This document shows positions 58,001 to 64,000 of a stretch of DNA of 64,000 bases, piece after piece. The notes below the pieces were generated by a model that did no database searches, was not told where the DNA came from, and worked only from the letters and a program-made list of their open reading frames with translations. The stretch comes from Lineus longissimus (Eukaryota > Nemertea > Pilidiophora > Heteronemertea > Lineidae): positions 19,054,070-19,118,069 of the forward strand of contig NC_088314.1 in NCBI RefSeq assembly GCF_910592395.1, given 5' to 3'. The position numbers were made by a program, and so were the translations under genes. Numbering within the stretch: position 1 is the stretch's first letter; each line of letters begins with the position of its first letter.

Positions 58001-61000
58001 TGTCTCAGTCAGCCTGCACTTGGTGGGTGAGTGAGTCATCTGGCATGAGAGAAAAATCAAACTAAGACCAATATCATTTCGCAGGATGCACTGCAGCCTC
58101 TACACAAACTGAGTCCAGGTTAGGTTGAACTGACTTCAGTAGCGAGGAGGAAGTCTGCACACGCTGGGATACTAGTACAGTAGAGTTCAGTGTGGATATA
58201 GGAATTGCAATGGAGGGTTCGGGAATTAGACTTCAAAGCGGGGCACCTCCTCCCGCCTTCAATTACGGAGGATCTGCTCATTCAAATCGTACAAAAGACG
58301 CAGTGGTAAGCATGGGAAAACTCGACAATATTTTAGCTTCAGTTCTATGATTTTTATTCGATGGTTTTATTTTCATATTAGATGAGATGAGATCATCATG
58401 TTTGGTCATCTGCCATCGAGACCACCTGATATCTGTCATCGAGTTTTCGCTGCTTTGTTTATGGGCTTTGATACAGGGTGTCCCAAAAATAAGCGCACAG
58501 TTGCAGTGTATCTTTCTTATTGTACATGTTATAAGCTTATACCTGTTATATGAAATACTCTATTGACAATTTTCTTTGTAATTCAGTTTGAGCTGTGTAT
58601 TTTTAACGCATTCTTCCTTCGTTATTGATTAATGCTGACATTGCACAATGCAGCCTTATTCTGATGTTATGAATGCTACAATCAGCTGTGTCCACATGTA
58701 ATTTTGAGACAAAAGTTTGGGCGTAAACGACATTTCAGCATGAAAATCCCCAAGGTGTATATCTGTTCTCTATGCACAGTAAATCTTCTTAAAAGAGGAC
58801 ACATTCAAGATCTGTATTGGCCCATTCTGAAAGCACTCTGACTCTTACCTGGCGTTTTGGGCATAGGGAGGGGGAGGGGTGGCAGAACACCTCTTTTGGC
58901 AATGAGGAACCGGCGCGATTTATCCCCCACGTGGCGCTGCAATCGATCATACCAAAACTCTTCATTTCCAATGCATTATCATGTTATTTCTGAGCCCGAA
59001 AACGATCGCTTATTTTCGACCGATTTCGGCGACGTTTGCATCTTCCTGTTTTAAATCTATTGAGCTATCAGTTTCTTATGATAATTTTGCGGAAAATATG
59101 CGCGATGCCAGTTATTAGGCACGTTTTCTGTTGTTGAAATCCTGTGCAAAAATGTACGCAATGGTTTCCCGTGATTGACCTCCTGCGACGTCAACAGACC
59201 AGAAAATGACGTCATGGCGTCAGAAGGTACGATCGATTGTGGCGCCGCCACTGGCATTTATCTTAACGCCGGTTCCTCATTATGAATAAAAGATATGCAC
59301 TTACAACATGTCCTTTGATGATCCTTGGGGTGGACCCTCCAGCTGCATGTATGATCCTGGTCCAAGACGTACTGCATCTCACATCATACTGTACGTGTCT
59401 TTGCCAGATGTATCACACAACCTTCTGTTAATTTGAAACCCTTCTTCAGAATCTACACATGCATTTCATCATCCAGCACTGCAGATGTTAACAGAAATGT
59501 TACTGCAGTTTTTTGGGACACCTTGTATGCTCCTTTTCATTTTCTAATTTACCACCTCTTATTCTTTCACGTATATTTTGTTTTTATTTCCGTATCCTCC
59601 TCATAGGTTATTGCGGTAAGCATGATTTTGAATCATGATATTAACTGCTATATTTTCTCTGTTCTTGTTTATGTCATTTTCTTCTAAAGGTGAATTGTGT
59701 TGAGGGATTCCAACCTTGTGTTTCTGGCCTAAGGCTACTATTGAACACGTGGTGATATTCGGGGGGGGGGGCTGTGAGTTTAAGCTCTTTTCTATTGCTC
59801 TCAAATCAATGTAGCCATGTGATTGCTGATTGGTTAAATCACAATCATGTCGTGGCTATATCGCAGGTCACAGCAACAGAAATCACATGTTTGTGTAAAA
59901 GCGCTTTTGACTGACTGCTAGCTGTCTGTAACATTTACTGTATAGTTTCTGAGTTCCAGTGAAGAGGGTCCTGCAGGGATAACAAAACCAGTTTGGAAAT
60001 CTATCCAGTCATGGGGTTCAAAGGGTTGAATTCTAACATTGTGTCTAATGATGTGTTGATCGATCAGAATTCTGTGGGGAATTCTTCATTCGTCTATTTA
60101 TAACCTTCGGGATTTCCCTCTTGGTAAGATGGTTATGTAATAAACACTTGATTTCTACGAATGGTCAATTTATGTCAATGCTCAGATGACTGGATTACCT
60201 AAATAGATTGGTTGTAATCAATGACGTCATAATGGATAATTGCCCCTTGAAGTAGCAGTAATAAAATGAATTATATTACAAAAGGGAGACATCAATTTAC
60301 TCAACACAGATCACCTTGAAAGGGACTATAGGCAGGTGGTGTTCAAGTGAATAATATGCACAGTTAGAGGACTTTGTCATGTTTGATTCAGTGATAAATA
60401 AAAAGTTAAAAAATTGTTTCGATATGCTGTGAGTCAGGAGAGACCCCTATTGGTGGCTTCGTGTAACTTAATCTAACCTACCCAGCTCCTGCCTATAGAC
60501 TCCCTTTAAGATTATTGAATGTTCTGCTATGGTTATGGTAGTGGTTTTGGTACATGTTTACAGGTTGTGGTGTTCTTTGTTCAAGTTCAAATAATGAAGG
60601 ACAATGGATGATTTGAAGACAGTTTGGTAAAGCATTTTGTCACACAAGACTGGCCCTGCTTCCTCATCAATCTGTCAACACAAACTTGGAAGTACAGTCT
60701 AAGTCACAATTGACATTCCCTTAAATTGTCGCACCTAATATCTGCACACATCTATCTATCACGAAACATGGTGCGATGAGTGTGTCAGAGCGCGTCAATG
60801 CCAGTGACATGCGACTCGGGTGTACGATATGCATAACTGACGCCAAGCAGAAAGGATGTCAATTGTGACTTGGACTGTGCCATCAATAAAGCGCAATAAC
60901 ATCAGCAACGCCTGATCATCCACAGTCCTTCAGAAAATCAATTTCAATGCACATGTAATATTTTCATAATAATTGTGTCTCTCTGTTGGTAATGGTATTG

Positions 61001-63815
61001 AGAGTGGATTGGGATCATGTACCGTTACTGCACTTCACTAATAAAAAGCAGAGCTTCAGGCAATAAAATTGCTGTTTTCATTAAATATGAACCATTTTAC
61101 TCTCATCCAGTAAAACCATAATGCTGATAATTCATAATGCAGAGTGGTGATTTTATCACAGCGAGGTGCAAAGTATTGCTGCGATAATCAGTTGAAATGA
61201 CTTGGCACAGCGAAATTGAATGTGCAGTAAAGTAAATATTAGACCAGTTTGATATTTATTGCAAGTCGCAGTGATGAGAGATTTCTGTTGCAGGTGCTGA
61301 CAGTGTTGATAGCCCGTAGGGACAATGTTGACATTCATATCGCTGACTCATCATTTTTTTCCCTCTACTCCTCCTTTAAGTGTCCTCCTTTAAGTGAAAA
61401 ATCAGATGTTTAGTTTCATGTTGTTTTGTGTACATCATATTAGCATTGTCAGATAGATTACAACTTTGTAATTTCGTGTTATAACATTTTGATACAAAAT
61501 TCTGAGCATGTGTTGTCTGTCGAAAATGAGGAAGTTTGACCCACGTGATTCAACAATTGACAAATAATGAAGTAATTTCAAAGTCAATGCTATTGGTCAA
61601 CAGCTCATTATTAACTAAAAGTACACGCATTGTCAGTTCTATCTGGGGCATTACATGTCCAAATATGGCGTGACTATGCTTGTTTTGTTCAACAGTGTGT
61701 GATGATTCATCCATGGTATCTTGTGCGAACGCTAGTTTTACCGTGGGGACTTGTACAATAGAGAGGTTCAGAGTTGAATTGAGAAAGTCCCAACACGATG
61801 ACCTTCTTCTTTGGCTGACAAGGCCCAGCATTGAATTCGCTGGTGACCGGATCTGACCTCAATCACTGTGAAGAAGTCTGCCTGAAACTTCTCCAAATGG
61901 GACGGGATGTTTCAAAAGTGTGAATCGCAGTTAGTTTCAGGATTATGAGGATGTGAATGGTTGACCTTCCTGCTTATAACTGCCGTTGCCACCAAAAGAT
62001 CTCAGGACAAGGTCTCCAGATTTCAGCCAAGAATTAAAGTGTGCTGCAGGCTGGCAACAGAAATCACTGGCCGTTTGGCTAATCACAGGCACCCGCAACT
62101 AAAATTTCTCATTGTTGCGACATGCATTTTCAGACTGGTTCGCGTTTATCACACATCATTTTGCCTAAGATTCTGATGTTTCAATATCAGAAATAGTGAA
62201 AGCACAAGTAACTTATTTGTTTAAAGTTTTTCGCCATGCGTCTGAAAGTGTATCCTGGAGTGTTTGCCTGGGCTCTTCCTGTTGGCTCACTGTTCTCAAT
62301 CAATGTGGTGAAAAAAACTCCCGTCATCCTGCTGGTGAGTGGGTTAGATAGAATTGATTACGATTACACATCATTAAGAGTCATATCATGGACAGGCGAG
62401 GATTAACCCTCTAGGGGCAACTAAACATAAAGTTGTTTTCGAAAGCTCAAGACATTTGAAGTTCAAAATGAGTGAGTTTATGTTGCCTCTATAAATATGT
62501 GTACAGTTAAAATGTTATTTGGCATTGAAAATTGGAATGGGGTGCTTGAGAAATAATCAATATGTGCATTATTCTCAAAATCATTATGTACTAAGCTACC
62601 CCGATACTTGACTTGTTCCGGCTGTACTTCAAACAGGAGTGGGGAAATCCTTACCAATACACACCAAGGATATGGACAGAATTGAAATGGGGCAATGTCC
62701 GGTTTTGTGAAATGACACTGATGGGGAACCTGGGGAGAGATTAAAAAAATTGATATTTTAAAAAGTTTTAAAGTACAATGTAATGAGATCAGGCCTGCTC
62801 AGAATAACAAATTGCTTTCTCATTTTCTGGCAAGTCAATAAATAAACTTGTGACTGCTGCAACGAAAACAATAAAAGCATTAATATATTTTAGAATTGAA
62901 ACTTTCAACTCACCTGGCTTAGAGAACAAGAAAACTTTACCTGGAAGCTGTACCTAGACATGTAAAAGTCAGGTTGAATATGTCTCAAAGAACTAGAGCC
63001 AGACATTTTCAAAGATCATGCAGAGCTGAATATTGTTCTCAGGCTTTTGTACCTGATTCCGAGTATATTCATATCCCTTTTACCTGTATAGAATGACATC
63101 CTCCCAGAGAAGGCCTTTTCTCGTTCTGAAATACACCAGAGTGTACACAATGGTGTATTTCTAGAGTGTTTCTCTAGTGTACACTAGAGTGCACTCAAGG
63201 TACAATATACACTAGAGTGTTTTCTAGGAATGTTATAAAAACCTGATTCAGTGTACACTAGAGTGCACTCAAGGTACAATATACACTAGAGTGCACTCAA
63301 GGTACAATATACACTAGAGTGTTTCTGGAACGCTATAAAAACCTGATTCAGTGTACACTAGAGTGCACTCAATGTACAATATACACTAGAGTGTTTTCTA
63401 GGAATGCTATAAAAACCTGATTCAGTGTACACTAGAGTGCACTCAAGGTACAATATACACTAGTGTTTCTGGAACGCTATAAAACCTGATTCAGTGTACA
63501 CTAGAGTGCACCCAAGGTACAATATACACTAGAGTGTTTTCTAGGAATGCTATAAAAACCTGATTCAGTGTACACTAGAGTGCTCTCAAGGTACAATATA
63601 CACTAGAGTGTTTTCTAGGAACGCTATCAAAATCTGCTGTGGGAGGATGGAGAATGCTAAACTTTCCGGATGATAGCATTCCATTCCAGTTGCTTGTAAA
63701 TTGTTTTTTAACAACTTGTTTATATTTTGTTTGTATGTTTCGTTGCAGGCTCAGCGGGAGCAGCACCTGAACACGTTGAAGGAAATACAGAAACAACAGA
63801 ATAATGCACACCCAG
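52034..63815 (+). CDS. SH3-domain protein, possibly NCKIPSD/SPIN90-like, 3' end beyond window
   Basis: The first exon, 52034-52219 (62 codons), encodes one SH3 domain: MEIFRATTSFRA, the RT-loop region LSFEKADKFELLEG, the WW pair in KIWWAARC, and GYVPANYLK. SH3 domains bind proline-rich ligands in signalling and actin control. WWAARC..GYVPANYL resembles the N-terminal SH3 of NCKIPSD, which also starts at residue 1; this is a tentative match. Further phase-0 exons: 55752-55796 (FEERKVGKLLPDNYK) and 63749-63815 (AQREQHLNTLKEIQKQQNNA, coiled-coil-like). Two other possible first exons lie at 58210-58305 and 62236-62334, each ending in phase 0. The gene has long introns and leaves the window on the right. 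Confidence 0.6.
54192..54307. repeat. Perfect inverted repeat, 33-bp arms
   Basis: The arm 54192-54224 (starting GGTGATATGAATAAAGAC) is the exact complement of 54275-54307, with a 50-base spacer. A second small hairpin, CAGCAGTGTAT/ATACACTGCTG, lies just upstream at 54151-54177. This is probably a foldback transposon remnant. Confidence 0.9.
55491..55586. repeat. Tandem repeat, 26-27-bp unit, 4 copies
   Basis: The unit is GTTTACATACAATTCTTAG plus TTTTCCAG, nearly identical between copies. It lies about 165 bases upstream of the FEER exon of the SH3 gene. Confidence 0.92.
55752..55796 (+). CDS. Short in-frame exon of the SH3 gene (15 codons)
   Basis: CCTTTCAG / TTTGAAGAACGGAAGG ... TACAAG / GTAGGC encodes FEERKVGKLLPDNYK with phase 0 at both ends. 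It may be alternatively used, because skipping keeps the frame. Confidence 0.6.
55797..58209. other. Intronic region with MITE-like elements
   Basis: No gene seen. An element from 56476 (TTAAAGGGGTACCCCGTTCG) to about 56678 (ATGTTCCTTTAAAG) has inverted TTAAAGG ends. At 56988-57104 CGATTTTAGTCGC and GCGGCAACTAAAATCG form an inverted pair. Confidence 0.5.
56988..57104. mobile_element. Small MITE with GCGATTTTAGT inverted ends
   Basis: The left arm GCGATTTTAGTCGCTCCGAC and a right arm ending AACTAAAATCGC pair imperfectly. Related CAACAGAAATCAC / CAACTAAAATTTC fragments occur near 59870 and 62060-62130. Confidence 0.55.
58210..58305 (+). CDS. Candidate alternative first exon (MEGSGIRLQSG)
   Basis: ATG at 58210 begins 32 codons (MEGSGIRLQSGAPPPAFNYG then GSAHSNRTKDAV) ending at GTG / GTAAGC in phase 0. 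It would splice in frame to the exon at 63749. Upstream sequence from about 58000 is open for a 5' UTR. It could be an independent gene start or an internal promoter of the SH3 gene. Confidence 0.45.
58475..59526. mobile_element. Mariner-like nonautonomous element of about 1.05 kb with a nested MITE
   Basis: The left end TACAGGGTGTCCCAAAAATA and right end TTTTTTGGGACACCTTGTA are inverted. Homology extends to CAGTTGCAGT / ACTGCAGT. The ends are typical of mariner/Tc1 elements. No transposase frame remains. A second inverted pair at about 58898 (AATGAGGAACCGGCG) and 59266-59281 (CGCCGGTTCCTCATT) marks an element inserted inside it. Confidence 0.75.
59607..59615 (+). CDS. Possible 9-nt microexon
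   Basis: TCCTCATAG / GTTATTGCG / GTAAGC has an acceptor, three codons (VIA) and a donor, keeping phase 0 between 58305 and 63749. Such short matches arise by chance, so it needs transcript evidence. Confidence 0.15.
59616..62235. other. Intronic region, MITE remnants only
   Basis: Nothing gene-like found. At 60313-60510 an element with ends TTGAAAGGGACTATAGGCAG and CTGCCTATAGACTCCCTTTA shows a 20-base inverted repeat. Confidence 0.5.
60313..60510. mobile_element. MITE with GGGACTATAGGCAGG inverted ends
   Basis: About 200 bases long; the ends pair over about 20 bases with one or two mismatches. It has no coding capacity. Confidence 0.75.
62236..62334 (+). CDS. Candidate alternative first exon (MRLKVYPGVFAW)
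   Basis: ATG at 62236 with 33 codons (MRLKVYPGVFAWALPVGSLF then SINVVKKTPVILL) ending CTG / GTGAGT in phase 0. It is hydrophobic, like a signal or membrane segment. Use with the 63749 exon would give a protein lacking the SH3 domain. Confidence 0.3.
63124..63625. repeat. Tandem array, about 74-bp unit rich in GTGTACACTAGAGTG palindromes
   Basis: The unit contains GTGTACACTAGAGTGCACTC, GGTACAATATACACTAGAGT and GTTTTCTAGGAATGCTATAA. About six units, some shortened, run to 63625, just before the exon at 63749. Sub-repeats ACACTAGAGTGT and GTGTACAC are self-complementary. Confidence 0.93.
63749..63815 (+). CDS. Coiled-coil-like exon of the SH3 gene
   Basis: The acceptor CGTTGCAG precedes GCTCAGCGGGAGCAGC and the donor CCCAG/GTGAGC follows. 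It encodes AQREQHLNTLKEIQKQQNNA HP plus one base, so the next exon lies right of the window. The heptad-like, Gln/Glu/Lys-rich composition suggests a helix. Confidence 0.6.
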
Positions 63816-64000
63816 GTGAGCTATGTGAATCATGACATGTGAATCACACACTAATGCGAATCAGAACAAGTTGTGATCAGTTCCTCGTTAAAAAGTTTGT
63901 TTAATGGCAGACTATAGGAAGGAGCAACGTGGACTTTATCAAAGGCTGGAGCCAGATGGCTCAGATTAAGTTGCTCAAAGCAACGGATAAACCAGTGTCT

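Overview
This window is nuclear DNA from an animal, probably a marine invertebrate. Genes are split by GT-AG introns, intergenic and intronic DNA is rich in MITEs, SINEs and minisatellites, and the gene set is metazoan: a PEST-type tyrosine phosphatase, a NIT-domain guanylate cyclase, G6PD and an SH3 adaptor. NIT-type guanylate cyclases are known from lophotrochozoans and other marine invertebrates, so a lophotrochozoan (annelid, brachiopod or mollusc-like) is my best guess. This is inference; the species cannot be read from the sequence. I built the exon models by hand from splice sites, homology and reading-frame continuity. The coding lengths of all complete models sum to multiples of three.

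Layout. (1) 1-6677, minus: a non-receptor PTP of the PTP-PEST (PTPN12/18/22) family; its tail runs off the left edge. (2) 8744-14951, minus: a DD3-3-like secreted protein of 658 aa. (3) 16320-23862, plus: a second DD3-3-like protein of 772 aa with an added C-terminal membrane anchor, head-to-head with the first over a short shared promoter region. (4) 25540-30939, minus: a membrane guanylate cyclase of 815 aa with an extracellular NIT-like sensor. (5) 34114-38661, minus: an intronless 1515-aa fusion of PxpA, biotin carboxylase, PxpC, PxpB and biotin carrier domains. (6) 43430-50911, minus: glucose-6-phosphate dehydrogenase with three tandem, apparently mutually exclusive last exons. (7) 52034 to the right edge, plus: an SH3-containing gene (NCKIPSD-like at best) with small phase-0 exons and up to three candidate first exons.

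The most remarkable item is the 1515-aa protein. It has the architecture of fungal urea amidolyase, but the amidase is replaced by the LamB/YcsF (PxpA) domain of prokaryotic 5-oxoprolinase. It therefore reads as a one-polypeptide, biotin-dependent 5-oxoproline carboxylase/hydrolase. Its intronless state among intron-rich neighbours suggests horizontal transfer or retroposition. The second is the triplicated G6PD terminal exon, each copy carrying the conserved C-terminal motif associated with the structural-NADP region.

Repeat landscape. A TA-flanked MITE family with CAGTGGAACCTC-type ends occurs about ten times. A SINE with a 5S rRNA-like promoter region occurs at least four times. Several tRNA-like SINE fragments, a mariner-like element with a nested MITE, foldback elements and several tandem arrays are also present. 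In four genes a repeat abuts a 5' splice site almost exactly.
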